Numbered from the stretch's first letter, positions 1-8,662 are shown. The stretch is DNA of 38,300 nucleotides from an uncultured Akkermansia sp. (GCA_947588645.1 CANPYO010000009.1:1-38300); one strand, 5' to 3'. Program-made: numbers and translations. Notes: a model not told the origin generated them from the sequence alone.

Positions 1-110
1 TTGGACAAAAGCGCAGCTTTTGCCCGCAGGGCGAACAGCCGTGGGGCGGCTGTGAGTCAACGTCCATCGTCCATCGTACATAGGCAAACGCATTTTCTAA
101 TGCGTTTGCC
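1..110 (+). repeat. Composite palindromic repeat, copy 1
   Basis: Three back-to-back hairpins (CAAAAGC/GCTTTTG at 6-12 and 16-22; CCC/GGG at 23-31; ACAGCCG/CGGCTGT at 35-41 and 47-53) are followed by GAGTCAA, a short TCGTACA-like spacer and a perfect 12-bp stem GGCAAACGCATT/AATGCGTTTGCC at 83-110 with loop TTCT. The same parts in the same order recur on the other strand at 33231-33372, so this is one repeat unit and not chance palindromes. The left end may continue outside the window. Confidence 0.85.
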
Positions 111-659
111 CCGACCTTTGGCAGAGCCACGTTGAAAAAAGTTGAATTTTGCGTCAAATTTGCCCCAAATTCAACGCAAATTCGAAAGGATATCTTTGCC
201 GAAATTTAATATTCAATATATTGTGATATGCGAAATTCTGCTGCAAATCGCTCGGCATCTTGCATACGTCGCGCCATTGGTCCATGTTATACGACAAGAA
301 GAGATGTCTTCGCAGTTGCTTTCAACTCGCACACGGGCTTCCTCCCCTTTCTAACTATCCATCACGTTCAATCCCAAAAATTCCGCGTCTCATCCGCTTT
401 GCCTTTCTCGCACGTAGCGCGCTAACATCCAAATCGTAAATCATCAATCCCTCGGCTCTGTCCTCCACAGGGTTATTTTGAAGAATCTTTTATGCGTCCA
501 TACTTCGTGCGTGTGAGTCACTATGACAATGACCGAAACCCCTCCTCAGTCGATAATTTTACCCAAGATTTATTTATTGTTTAACAGTCTGTTCATATTT
601 GTATTTTTCAACACTGTGGCGAGACTGGATTTCTATTTAAATCATTCCAAATTGTCTTA
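111..659. other. Intergenic region without a convincing gene
   Basis: Short open frames exist here, but they overlap one another, have no ribosome binding site and no recognisable protein. The stretch is AT-rich. Its only recognisable content is the repeat at 409-450. It lies downstream of the minus-strand gene ending at 660, and I see no GC-rich terminator hairpin with a T-run. Confidence 0.6.
409..450 (+). repeat. Dispersed repeat, CGCGCTAGCATTCAAATCG type, copy 1
   Basis: A GC-rich segment with GTAGCGCGCTA is followed by a CATCCAAATCGTAAATC-like tail. Close relatives lie at 34464-34518 and 34783-34839. The tail uses the same CGTAAATCGTACATCG vocabulary as the palindromic repeats, so the families are probably related. 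Confidence 0.65.
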
Positions 660-2582
660 CTATTTTCCGTTTGTTGTTTCAGCACAATAAAATTTGTGCT
701 CGTCAGTTTCAACGATTAACAAGAGGCGCAACGAAATGCATCTTCTGAAGCAGAACTCATATAATTCATTAAGACACAATAAAGCCGGAACAGAATTTGA
801 TCCCATGATATATGTATCCAAAGGTTTTGCCTTCCCTTCCTCCTTTTTTTCTTTAACAATAATGCCCACCACGTACTCAACATTGTTTTCCTCTATACTT
901 TTAAAAGAGCATCTTGGCTTTCCACACCCCTTGGCATATTCTTTAAAAATTCTTTCTTTTTCATCTGATCTCAAGATGTCGACCAATTTGCGAATGGATA
1001 TCTCGATTTGCTTTTGTAAAACTCTCATGTTACAATCAAAATTCCTTTTAACGTGTGTAAAATAAAACTTCCCATCTTTTAATGTGACAAGATCCGCAAG
1101 TTCGATGTGACCTCCTAGGAATAGTTTATGAGATTTACAAGTTCTTTGACCACTCTCACATATTGCATCTAAAACATCATTTTCCACTGATCTTTCTTTA
1201 TTTGTTGTTTCCTCTCTTACAACATTTTCTTCTTTCGCTTTTTTACTGAATTTTCCTTTTATAGTGTATATATCTCCACTTATCTGAATATCCTTCAGAA
1301 ACCGCCCAATGTCTTTCTTTAGATTTTTCACCATAAATTCAGGATACTCGAACAATTCTCCGTATCGGAGAATATAAGTTCGTCCATCCTCAGCCTTTAC
1401 ATACCCATTCAAACAAGATTTTAACGGTATTTTTCTCCGTTTATCATATTCGTCTTTTCCAATAAAACTTATTCTCACACTATCAATAAGATCCTCTATA
1501 GCTTCTTGATCTACATTTCCTATCCATGATATGATTTCTTTCAGCAAGAGCGGTATTTCTGTTATTTCGTGCTCTGAATCATCTCCAAGATTTGTATGGG
1601 ACAATTTGTATTTGTTCGCTTCTAAATAGGTATCGGCTAAGTCTCCAGGCGGAAAAATATAAACTTCGCCTAAATCATCCTTTGTATTATTTTTGACATT
1701 CACAAACTTCTGAAAAATTACGTCCCATATCTTTTTCGTCGCTTTCTCCCCCACTCGATTTATGCCACTTATTTTTTCTATTGTTGCGGCATCTCCGACC
1801 TTCTTATCCAAATATTGAAGGAATTGACACAAACTCGCAAAAGGTACCTTTATTCCGACTCGGATTTGATCCATAGCTGCAACTGTGCAAGATTTCTTTT
1901 TCTTTGAATCACTTAAATTATCTAGAAGTTTAGAGCCCTCCAACTTTCCTGTAATTTTACTTATTAATTCTGTATTGGTTATAATACTGTTTACATTAAC
2001 ATGTTGATTAAAATTTTCTTGTAAAGATTGGACAACACCCTCCAAAGGATGCACAGTTCTTCCTGATACCCTCACATTCTCTATCTCGCTATTTAATACT
2101 TTCAATCCAAAGTTTTTTTCTACAATGGATTGAATAGAATACCGTGCAAATCCCGATGTTATAGCATACAATCTTTTTTCGGAAGTTTGGAGAAGCAAAA
2201 TGGTTGACAAATATTTGGGTTCATTATCTTTGAGAAAACCGTTTAATGCTTCCTTATCTGACAAGAGAGGTAAATAAAAATCAGTAAATTCTTTGGTATC
2301 AGCTTTGACGCATTTAACATAGAATGCAGCCTTCGTAGAAGTGGCCTTATCCTCACGCATCTCGTATTCCTGATATTGTTCACAGGGTTCATTTTTACCA
2401 GCGTTAATTTCCTGGAAAAATCTATCCTTTATTTCGTCAAATTCTTTTCTATTCAGTGATGTATCAGAACTTTCCTGATCCCCGAACAGTTTTCCCAATG
2501 AAATTCGGTAGATACTATGCACCAAACCTGCCTCATTATCGTCAGATTTTTGTGTTCTTTTCGTTGAGCGTGAGGTTGTCAT
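660..2582 (-). CDS. DUF6119 / TIGR04141-like protein, function unknown
   Basis: This 640-aa protein resembles the sporadically distributed TIGR04141/DUF6119 family, whose function is not established. Three segments support this. An N-terminal segment reads YLSTILLL, then RLYAITSGFARYSI and FGLKVLNSEI, matching the family's 'FALTFGYGRHLL...FGLRVALN' block. A middle segment has DGRTYILRYGELFEYPE. A C-terminal segment has ELADLVTLKDGKFYFTHVKR, matching the family's 'CDL...HVKR' block. No signal peptide or membrane helix is seen. The coding strand is clearly AT-richer than the housekeeping genes at right, which suits horizontal acquisition. It starts at an ATG 73 bp past the end of the acyltransferase gene, with only a weak possible promoter (TTGAAC, 16 bp, TAAACT). 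It may be an island passenger and not part of polysaccharide synthesis. Confidence 0.7.
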   Translation of the reverse strand: MTTSRSTKRTQKSDDNEAGLVHSIYRISLGKLFGDQESSDTSLNRKEFDEIKDRFFQEINAGKNEPCEQYQEYEMREDKATSTKAAFYVKCVKADTKEFTDFYLPLLSDKEALNGFLKDNEPKYLSTILLLQTSEKRLYAITSGFARYSIQSIVEKNFGLKVLNSEIENVRVSGRTVHPLEGVVQSLQENFNQHVNVNSIITNTELISKITGKLEGSKLLDNLSDSKKKKSCTVAAMDQIRVGIKVPFASLCQFLQYLDKKVGDAATIEKISGINRVGEKATKKIWDVIFQKFVNVKNNTKDDLGEVYIFPPGDLADTYLEANKYKLSHTNLGDDSEHEITEIPLLLKEIISWIGNVDQEAIEDLIDSVRISFIGKDEYDKRRKIPLKSCLNGYVKAEDGRTYILRYGELFEYPEFMVKNLKKDIGRFLKDIQISGDIYTIKGKFSKKAKEENVVREETTNKERSVENDVLDAICESGQRTCKSHKLFLGGHIELADLVTLKDGKFYFTHVKRNFDCNMRVLQKQIEISIRKLVDILRSDEKERIFKEYAKGCGKPRCSFKSIEENNVEYVVGIIVKEKKEEGKAKPLDTYIMGSNSVPALLCLNELYEFCFRRCISLRLLLIVETDEHKFYCAETTNGK

Positions 2583-2655
2583 ATGTTTTCAGTCTTTTTT
2601 GTCAGTTTATCAGAGAATGTTGAGAGTTCAAGCATGTCATCAACTTTTTTCCGTC

Positions 2656-3786
2656 CTATTCTTCAACTTTGGACATTCGGCAGCGGAGTAGCAGACGGTG
2701 GAACAGTGCCTTTTTGTCTGCCCGAATGGCAGATACGAGTGCGGTATCCAGCAGCCGCAGGGCTTCTGAGAAGATGATGGCAAGCGCTAAATTGATAGCG
2801 AACATGATGGGCAGTTTGACGCCCCACTCCAGGCGGATGTATGGGGAGATGAGAAAGAGGAGGGAGGCGGAGACTCCCTGACCGGCGTAGTAGAAAATGG
2901 CGTTGCGGCCGACATGTTCGAAGAATCGGTTGCGCAGGGTGTCACTGGCGAAGAAAATGATGCCCGCCATGGAGAGGCAAGAGGCGGCTATGTACGGAAG
3001 TTTGACGGGGAATTTGTTAATTTGCAGGTTATAGACGCTGCTGCCCTCACTCAGATAACAGAGACGGAAGACGATGCAGGCCACAAATACCAGGAGCAAG
3101 GCAAACTTTCTGCGTTTGTGGACCTCCGCTTGGATGATGTGTTGCTGGCACCAGTAGCCAAACAGGTAACTCGCCACCGGGAAGAGCAACATCTCCAGTC
3201 TGCTTCCGAGAAAGCTGTACCCTGAAAAGTTCAGTAGTTCTCCGAACGAGAGGACGTAGGTCAGTACGATGAGAGAAATAATCCCTATGATATACCCCCC
3301 CCCGGTATGTTTAATGATCACGCCGCCTAAGATGATGGTGCAGGCATAGATCGGCACGAACCAGTAGGACGACGCTACACTCTTAAACAGGGGGGAAACA
3401 CTGATGCTCGAGAGAAACAGTGGTCGGAAAATCGATGCCCACGTAACGTCTCCATCAACCAGATTACATAGAAAGCCCAATAGTACAAATATCATTGAAA
3501 GCTTGAAGAGCTGGGTCAGAATAGTGTCTTTCTGAATGTACGCCCTGGTCATGCCTGCGATGAAGAAAAATGCAGGCACATCCAACAGCAGCGAAATGGA
3601 TTGCATCGGCATGGGAACGTACGCCCCACCCGAATGAAAACATGTGTGAATAAACACGATGCTCAAGGCACAGATGCCTCGTACCAGATCAATGTAGTGC
3701 GCGCGCGGCCTTCTTACGAATGCTTTTTCGACTGCAGCTGCGAGGTTTGCTTCTTCTTCGGTGATTGTAGTATCGGTTTGTCTCAT
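2656..3786 (-). CDS. Membrane acyltransferase, acyltransferase-3 family
   Basis: The 376-aa protein has the acyltransferase-3 signature near its N-terminus: HYIDLVRGICALSIVFIHTC at about residues 30-49 holds the R and H typical of the active site. About ten hydrophobic segments follow. Such enzymes O-acylate cell-surface or exported sugars from the cytoplasmic membrane, so it probably decorates the glycan made by this operon; the substrate cannot be read from the sequence. The start ATG overlaps the stop of the upstream flippase gene by 4 bases (ATGA), which implies translational coupling. The coding strand has nine consecutive G (3295-3303) encoding Gly162-164, a possible slippage site. Confidence 0.88.
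   Translation of the reverse strand: MRQTDTTITEEEANLAAAVEKAFVRRPRAHYIDLVRGICALSIVFIHTCFHSGGAYVPMPMQSISLLLDVPAFFFIAGMTRAYIQKDTILTQLFKLSMIFVLLGFLCNLVDGDVTWASIFRPLFLSSISVSPLFKSVASSYWFVPIYACTIILGGVIIKHTGGGYIIGIISLIVLTYVLSFGELLNFSGYSFLGSRLEMLLFPVASYLFGYWCQQHIIQAEVHKRRKFALLLVFVACIVFRLCYLSEGSSVYNLQINKFPVKLPYIAASCLSMAGIIFFASDTLRNRFFEHVGRNAIFYYAGQGVSASLLFLISPYIRLEWGVKLPIMFAINLALAIIFSEALRLLDTALVSAIRADKKALFHRLLLRCRMSKVEE
3295..3303 (-). repeat. G9 homopolymer inside the acyltransferase gene
   Basis: Nine C on the plus strand read as GGG GGG GGG in the coding strand and encode three glycines between two hydrophobic segments. A change of one base would shift the frame and truncate the protein after about 165 residues. 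The reading frame is intact in this sequence. Confidence 0.9.
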
Positions 3787-4163
3787 GATGTGAAATCTTT
3801 ACTGTAAGTTAAAATGATGACCCCTAGGCAAATGACCGCTATCCCGATGCTCTTCTGAAGAGTGAGCGGTTCGTTGAGGAAAAAATAGGCTAGGACGGCG
3901 GTGATGATGAACCCGACACAGGAAAAGGGATAAGCCAGCGACACATTGACCTTCGAAAGCACCACCATCCAGAGAACTAGGGATACGGCGTAGCACAGCA
4001 TCCCACCCCATAAGTACAGATTCGTGAAGAAACTCAAAGCCATGTTCCACAGCTGCTCGAGCTTCAGGGAAACGGAGCCGATTTTAAGCATCCCCTGCCG
4101 GACGAATAATTGCGCCAGTGCATTTAGTGCTACACTGGACAAGATCAGTAAGATGTTTTTCAT
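3783..4163 (-). CDS. SMR/EamA-type small membrane transporter, probable lipid-linked sugar flippase
   Basis: This 126-aa protein has four predicted membrane helices and the SMR layout: N-terminal SSVALNALAQLFVRQGMLK, a central SLAYPFSCVGFIITAVLAYF and a final KSIGIAVICLGVIIL. Its size and pattern resemble ArnE/ArnF, which move undecaprenyl-phosphate aminoarabinose across the inner membrane; members of the same superfamily also export drugs. Its place between a UbiA-type prenyl-phosphate sugar transferase and an acyltransferase favours a role in flipping a polyprenyl-phosphate sugar (inference). It starts 9 bp after the UbiA stop and overlaps the acyltransferase gene by 4 bases. Confidence 0.8.
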   Translation of the reverse strand: MKNILLILSSVALNALAQLFVRQGMLKIGSVSLKLEQLWNMALSFFTNLYLWGGMLCYAVSLVLWMVVLSKVNVSLAYPFSCVGFIITAVLAYFFLNEPLTLQKSIGIAVICLGVIILTYSKDFTS

Positions 4164-4172
4164 GGATTTTGT

Positions 4173-5039
4173 TTATGCAATGTTGAAGAACAGGAACAGC
4201 ACGTAACCGACAAAGGTGCAGCATGTCAACAGCAAGGCCTTATCTTTGTACAAGTTTTCGGTCGGATCCTCCGAACCGTTATATTTGTCCAAAATGTACA
4301 CGTACCAAAACATCCCGAACACGACAAACACGATGCTATAGATCATGCGGTGCGTGCCCAGATTAGCCTTCGTGTTGGTCTCCATGGTCCAGAGAGCGTA
4401 GGACATAATCGTAAGCGCCATCGTGACGGCCAGATAGGCGTTGAGCATTTCCTTCCCATACTTTTTGAGCACGGTTCGCGATGCCGTCCCATGCCGCAGC
4501 AGCTCGCCTTTGCGCTTCGCAAATCCCAAGAAAAGGGACAAAAACAGCGTCGTCATGAAGATGAAGCTCGAGACCGGCTCATGGATGGCATAGGCGCCGG
4601 CATACACCCGCAGCACGAAGCCTATGGCGATGACGAACACATCCAGCAGGACGATATTTTTCAGCTTCCCGGAATAGAGGACATTGATGAGCAGATAGAG
4701 TCCGATGACTCCCGCAACTTTGATGTCACCCAACAGCCAGATAAATACCCCCCCCCCGTATAGGAGAAACAAGGCTGCCACAAGGCCTTTTTTCACCGAG
4801 ATGACTCCACTGGCAATAGGGCGATATTTCTTTTGAGGGTGCAGCGCATCCTTTTCCCGATCCTGAATATCATTGACGATGTAGTGAGCGCTGGCAATGA
4901 GGCTGAATGCGAGGAAGGCGTAGAGCGCTGAGAGAATGGAGGGGATGTCCGTAAATTGGAAAGAGAACAAGAGGGGAGCAAGGACAAAGGCGTTCTTGAC
5001 CCACTGCTTGATGCGGATGAGTTTCAACCAGGCTTTCAT
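4173..5039 (-). CDS. UbiA-family polyprenyl-phosphate phosphoribosyltransferase (DPPR synthase-like)
   Basis: The 288-aa multi-helix protein carries the UbiA Asp-rich motif NDIQDREKD at residues 56-64, followed by LHPQKKYRPIASG. That extended form is typical of decaprenyl-phosphate phosphoribosyltransferase (mycobacterial Rv3806c, Azorhizobium NoeC) and differs from quinone-type UbiA. The segments LGFAKRKGEL and MSYALWTME also match that branch. Known members transfer 5-phosphoribose from PRPP to a polyprenyl phosphate in the inner membrane, the first step towards lipid-linked ribose or arabinofuranose. The start ATG overlaps the pgpA stop (ATGA). Ten consecutive G (4748-4757) encode Gly95-97 and the first base of the next codon, so the gene is a slippage candidate. 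A different prenyl acceptor is possible. Confidence 0.85.
   Translation of the reverse strand: MKAWLKLIRIKQWVKNAFVLAPLLFSFQFTDIPSILSALYAFLAFSLIASAHYIVNDIQDREKDALHPQKKYRPIASGVISVKKGLVAALFLLYGGGVFIWLLGDIKVAGVIGLYLLINVLYSGKLKNIVLLDVFVIAIGFVLRVYAGAYAIHEPVSSFIFMTTLFLSLFLGFAKRKGELLRHGTASRTVLKKYGKEMLNAYLAVTMALTIMSYALWTMETNTKANLGTHRMIYSIVFVVFGMFWYVYILDKYNGSEDPTENLYKDKALLLTCCTFVGYVLFLFFNIA
4748..4757 (-). repeat. G10 homopolymer inside the UbiA-family gene
   Basis: Ten C on the plus strand read as GGG GGG GGG G in the coding strand. The frame is open as sequenced. A one-base slip would truncate the enzyme after roughly the first third. A similar G9 tract lies 1.45 kb away in the acyltransferase gene of the same operon. 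Confidence 0.9.
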
Positions 5040-5527
5040 GAGACGAGATAGAAGTTGATGAGGAGGAGGCAGAGTCCGGCGTAGATCCCGGCGAAGACGT
5101 CATCGAGCATCACGCCCCAAGCGTTGAGTACCTTTTGATCCGCCCACTTGGCGGGCTGGGGTTTGACGATGTCGAAGAGTCGGAACAGGAAGAAGCCGGC
5201 GACGTACGCCCACCAGGCGTGCAGGTTTTCAACCAGGCAGGAGCCGACAAAGGCCAAAGTGACCAGTTGCCCCACGACCTCGTCGATAATGATGAGAGAG
5301 GGATCGTGCTTGGTGTATTTGAGGATTTCTTTGGATGCGATGACGCCTATGAAGAAGGTGACAACAGCGGTGAGCAGCAGTCCCCACGTCCCGTAGAAGT
5401 AAGCGATGCCGAAGGCAACGGGCAGGGTCGCAGCCGAACCAGCCGTCCCGGAGGCAAAGGGAAAGTAGCCGACGCCGAATCCACTCCCGGCTGTGTAACA
5501 TAGGAATCTGTATAGTTTGTTGTTCAT
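5036..5527 (-). CDS. pgpA: Phosphatidylglycerophosphatase A family protein
   Basis: The 163-aa membrane protein has the complete PgpA pattern: GSGFGVGYFPFASGTAGS near the N-terminus, IIIDEVVGQLVTL in the middle, then FLFRLFDIVKPQPAKWAD and GVMLDDVFAGIYAG. The acidic residues of the IDEVVGQ and MLDD motifs are the expected metal-binding set. PgpA dephosphorylates phosphatidylglycerol phosphate in the inner membrane. Here it is coupled by 4-base overlaps to the GtrII-like gene upstream and the UbiA gene downstream. It could therefore instead remove the 5-phosphate from polyprenyl-phospho-phosphoribose, as another phosphatase does in mycobacteria. Family assignment is firm; the substrate in this setting is inference. 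Confidence 0.93.
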   Translation of the reverse strand: MNNKLYRFLCYTAGSGFGVGYFPFASGTAGSAATLPVAFGIAYFYGTWGLLLTAVVTFFIGVIASKEILKYTKHDPSLIIIDEVVGQLVTLAFVGSCLVENLHAWWAYVAGFFLFRLFDIVKPQPAKWADQKVLNAWGVMLDDVFAGIYAGLCLLLINFYLVS

Positions 5528-7821
5528 GGTGTGTTCTGAGGTTGTCGGGGAAATTCTTGGGCGAGTTGCTTTTTGTACTCCTCAAGCAGTTTTGCGTCGG
5601 TAACAAAGAGGATGACATCCTCCCACACGATAAGTCCGTTCTCATGCGGCCACGCGCGTGCTTTATCCAGGATGCCAGCTTCCCACAGTCTCTTAAGCTG
5701 AGCCTTGTATTTGGGATCATTAGGACGGTCGGGACGAAGTCTCTCGCCCCTAAATTTTGTTGGATAATAAAACTCGTGGGCATGGAATATATCCCAACAA
5801 GCATCATAGCTATACTTTAATAAGTCCGACCCTTGATCAAAAAGACGTCCTGAAGAGCGAACCTTGTCATAAAAACGGGGACGTAAAGAAATAGAGTCGC
5901 CAATTTGAACAATCTTGTATTTTCGATTCATATCAAAGTTTTCCTGTATTTCCAAACGTGCCAATACTCGGTTCCAAAGCATCTTTTCAGCATCAAAACC
6001 CAATTTCCATACTCGGAGGCAGTCCAAATCGTTGACAATAGATACCCATATCACTCCTGTTGCCACAAGAATGTTCAGGTTCTGCAGCTTCTTGAGTTTT
6101 GTAAAAACCAAGACCGCCATAAGAGTTTCAAATGGAACCAATCCAAACAATTCCACTCGAGCGGCTGTTACATGAGCATTAGCAATCATCATGGCTGCCT
6201 GCGTTGCGTACAAAGTCCCAACTAATAAACTTATTCTTAATATTTTTTGTCTAAAGTTTCCTGCAAATAAGATGATAAGACTTACAAGAATCGTAAATCC
6301 CAAAAAGACCCACAAGACTCCTTGTGAGATAAAGAAGGAGCCATATTCGTACAATTGATGGAAGCTTTGCTTCAATAGAGTCAGCAATCGCTCCGGAAGT
6401 TGAGCAAGAGGTAGTGGTCGAGTATTGTAAAAATCTCTTAGTGGAAATACAAAGGTGATCATTATTTTATACAGTCCGATACCAGAAACAATGCAAATTG
6501 CAGATACCCAAAACGGAATAAATTGGGATTTGCCCTGCTTCCAAGAACCATCCCAATGAAGAGACTCAACTAGGAGTCTACCGACAAAAGCCACGGCAAT
6601 GGTATTAATCAGGACGGGATACATGGCCAGCGACAGGTTAATCAGGACAATGGAAAGGAGAGAGAAAACTACCTTTTTCATGAGAGAACCTTTCTCAAAG
6701 GCGATTTTCTCGGTCAGCATCAGGGCAATCAGAGCAAGGGTAACACCAATGAAGGTCTCAGGAAGCATATGTATATAATACATCATGCTCAATGTAAACG
6801 GTTGCACTGTTAAGATGAGACCGCACAGGACATAGTAGATGACTCGTTTTTCCAAATTCCAGTAAATACAAAGCAGTACGGCATTGAGTGCAAGGAAGAG
6901 AAATGTGATAAAATCGTAGATAAGGGGCAAATGGATCCCGTTTAAAGCTATCTTTTTAAATGTAAATAATGCATACCTTCCCATCCATACACCGGTCTTT
7001 ATGCTTAGCGATGTCATTGTAAGGCCCCAATCATGGTTGCCCCACATAAACTGGATAGCGTGGAATCCAAAAGCAAAGCAGAGCACGCCAAAGATGATCC
7101 AAAAAGATCGCCGATAAACCACATCAATGTTTCTGTAGTTTTCTGCGATTACTTGAACAATATCCTTCTTGTTGAACCCTCTGACTAGCCATTTCAGGAT
7201 ATCAGAACAGGAGATAATCGATGAATAAGCAATGAATATAAGTAACGAACAAACCATGAATAACCCAATAACACGCTCCAATCTGATGTCCATGAGGGCG
7301 AGCGGCTTACGAACTGCAAAACTCAGTGTGACAGTCGAGTTGTTGGGAATGTTTTTTGCGCAGTATCGGAACGGCTTATCGTGCCAAATCGTTTGCTTAT
7401 CAGCAACTGTCTTCCCATTAACTCGTATATTTTCAAAACAGACGTAGGCAGGTTTTCGCTGATTATCAACCCGTAAATCTTTCCCGCGAAAATTTATTGC
7501 CAAAGACACTTCCTTAGCCACTCCTTGGGGCTCCAGTGTTATTTGATAGGATTTTTGAAGATAAGAAACAGGGAACTGCACCACAACCCCCTGTTTATGC
7601 TTGTGCTCTAGCATCCATCGAGGTCTATCCACTCGCAGCGATTTTCCTTGGACATCGATCTGCCCGTCACGAACATCCCCAAAAAAGGTAACATCTACCC
7701 GACCGACGTCGCTTTGGTATGTCCACCAGGCATCGTCAGTCAGGAATAAACTCGGAAACAGGGCACACAGCACAGTGCTTACCCCAAGCCCACCAAGTAA
7801 TGCTTTTATGATTCTTTTCAT
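5524..7821 (-). CDS. GtrII-like multi-spanning membrane glycosyltransferase with WHDKP module
   Basis: The protein (765 aa from this ATG) has one N-terminal membrane helix (MKRIIKALLGGLGVSTVLCA), a soluble loop of about 160 residues, about ten further helices and a soluble C-terminal tail of about 130 residues. The NHDWGLTMTSLSIKTGVWMG segment with following GRYA resembles GtrII, a GT-C type enzyme that uses polyprenyl-phosphate sugars outside the membrane. The first loop contains FRGKDLRVDN and IWHDKPFRY, a module also found at the C-termini of the two large glycosyltransferases upstream. A TTG at 7881 would add 20 residues and overlap the previous gene. I prefer the ATG at 7821 because it starts a normal membrane anchor. 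It overlaps pgpA by 4 bases. Confidence 0.75.
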   Translation of the reverse strand: MKRIIKALLGGLGVSTVLCALFPSLFLTDDAWWTYQSDVGRVDVTFFGDVRDGQIDVQGKSLRVDRPRWMLEHKHKQGVVVQFPVSYLQKSYQITLEPQGVAKEVSLAINFRGKDLRVDNQRKPAYVCFENIRVNGKTVADKQTIWHDKPFRYCAKNIPNNSTVTLSFAVRKPLALMDIRLERVIGLFMVCSLLIFIAYSSIISCSDILKWLVRGFNKKDIVQVIAENYRNIDVVYRRSFWIIFGVLCFAFGFHAIQFMWGNHDWGLTMTSLSIKTGVWMGRYALFTFKKIALNGIHLPLIYDFITFLFLALNAVLLCIYWNLEKRVIYYVLCGLILTVQPFTLSMMYYIHMLPETFIGVTLALIALMLTEKIAFEKGSLMKKVVFSLLSIVLINLSLAMYPVLINTIAVAFVGRLLVESLHWDGSWKQGKSQFIPFWVSAICIVSGIGLYKIMITFVFPLRDFYNTRPLPLAQLPERLLTLLKQSFHQLYEYGSFFISQGVLWVFLGFTILVSLIILFAGNFRQKILRISLLVGTLYATQAAMMIANAHVTAARVELFGLVPFETLMAVLVFTKLKKLQNLNILVATGVIWVSIVNDLDCLRVWKLGFDAEKMLWNRVLARLEIQENFDMNRKYKIVQIGDSISLRPRFYDKVRSSGRLFDQGSDLLKYSYDACWDIFHAHEFYYPTKFRGERLRPDRPNDPKYKAQLKRLWEAGILDKARAWPHENGLIVWEDVILFVTDAKLLEEYKKQLAQEFPRQPQNTP

Positions 7822-7864
7822 ATTGTGGCAAACCGAATGTTTTACAGCTTTAATGATAGCTTCT

Positions 7865-8662
7865 TCACAAAAAGTCGACAAAGGCTCGGCTCTTACTCAC
7901 GATGTAGGCCTGCCTTTTAATGCCGAACCGTTCAAAGGTTTGAAAAGCTATTGCCTTTTTTCTCAATGCTGCTTGTGTCCTCCTGATTGTATTCTTTTCC
8001 CCTGCACGTCCAGCATCGTCAAAAATGATCACGAAGTCTTCGGACAAATTCTCGTGACAGATCAAATCTACCACATTGGATCGCGGCAGATTCTTCCCTC
8101 CTCCCACCGGACCATCCACAATAATCAGATCAAACTTTTGATCTCCCAGCAATTCCAGTAATCCTGCATATTTATCATTTTTCTTGCGCCGGTACTCAAA
8201 ATACTCTAACTCGAGGTGATTGATGCGGATGTGCTCATGCTTCGGCAACTCCGGCTGATAAATCTTGATCCAGTCAAGGCTGTGCTCGCATACGTTGAGG
8301 TAAGCCTCAGGGCTTTTGTACACGATATACTGAGTCGTCAGTTTTGTCGTCTGTCCCAAGCCAAACTCCAAGATGTTTCGAGGCTCGATCTTATCCAGTA
8401 TGCGAAACAACAGGTAGATAAAGCTGTAATTGGCTGCCCAGTTGTGCAGATCGAAAGTTTGGTTCTTCAACCATGAACTTTCTTTTATGCCATCGTGCAA
8501 GAGATGAGCGTAAGTGAGCTCTTTTAGCTCGTTGTAGCAAAGATCCAGTTTTTTCCCCATGGCAATGAGCCGTTGCTCATACTGCCTAGATCGTCCTCGT
8601 GAGCTCTCAAGTTTTACCTTGGAAAGGCTTGTATCCTTTGTTGCGGATGAATTACTTTTCAT
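7865..8662 (-). CDS. Methyltransferase-fold protein, function unknown
   Basis: The 265-aa soluble protein has a Rossmann-like methyltransferase core: ILEFGLGQTTKL (motif I, about residues 95-106), YLNVCEHS (motif II position), FDLIIVDGPVGGG (motif IV) and DFVIIFDDAGRAGE (motif V). An N-terminal helical region of about 80 residues precedes it. The pattern resembles class I-like proteins often found in polysaccharide clusters, but the acceptor, and whether it methylates at all, cannot be told. The gene overlaps the end of the 1095-aa glycosyltransferase gene by 11 bases, which places it in the same operon. Confidence 0.7.
   Translation of the reverse strand: MKSNSSATKDTSLSKVKLESSRGRSRQYEQRLIAMGKKLDLCYNELKELTYAHLLHDGIKESSWLKNQTFDLHNWAANYSFIYLLFRILDKIEPRNILEFGLGQTTKLTTQYIVYKSPEAYLNVCEHSLDWIKIYQPELPKHEHIRINHLELEYFEYRRKKNDKYAGLLELLGDQKFDLIIVDGPVGGGKNLPRSNVVDLICHENLSEDFVIIFDDAGRAGEKNTIRRTQAALRKKAIAFQTFERFGIKRQAYIVSKSRAFVDFL

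Noticed and set aside
142..425. Two overlapping small open frames on the plus strand
   Set aside because: They contradict each other, partly run into a repeat and show no coding bias or recognisable domain.
3295..4757. Poly-G tracts as plain sequencing errors
   Set aside because: Both tracts keep the reading frames open and encode Gly-Gly-Gly, so the lengths given are consistent with functional genes, although raw reads should be checked.
7822..7881. 20-residue N-terminal extension of the GtrII-like protein from TTG
   Set aside because: The start would be a rare TTG and would put a polar stretch before a normal membrane anchor that starts at the ATG at 7821.
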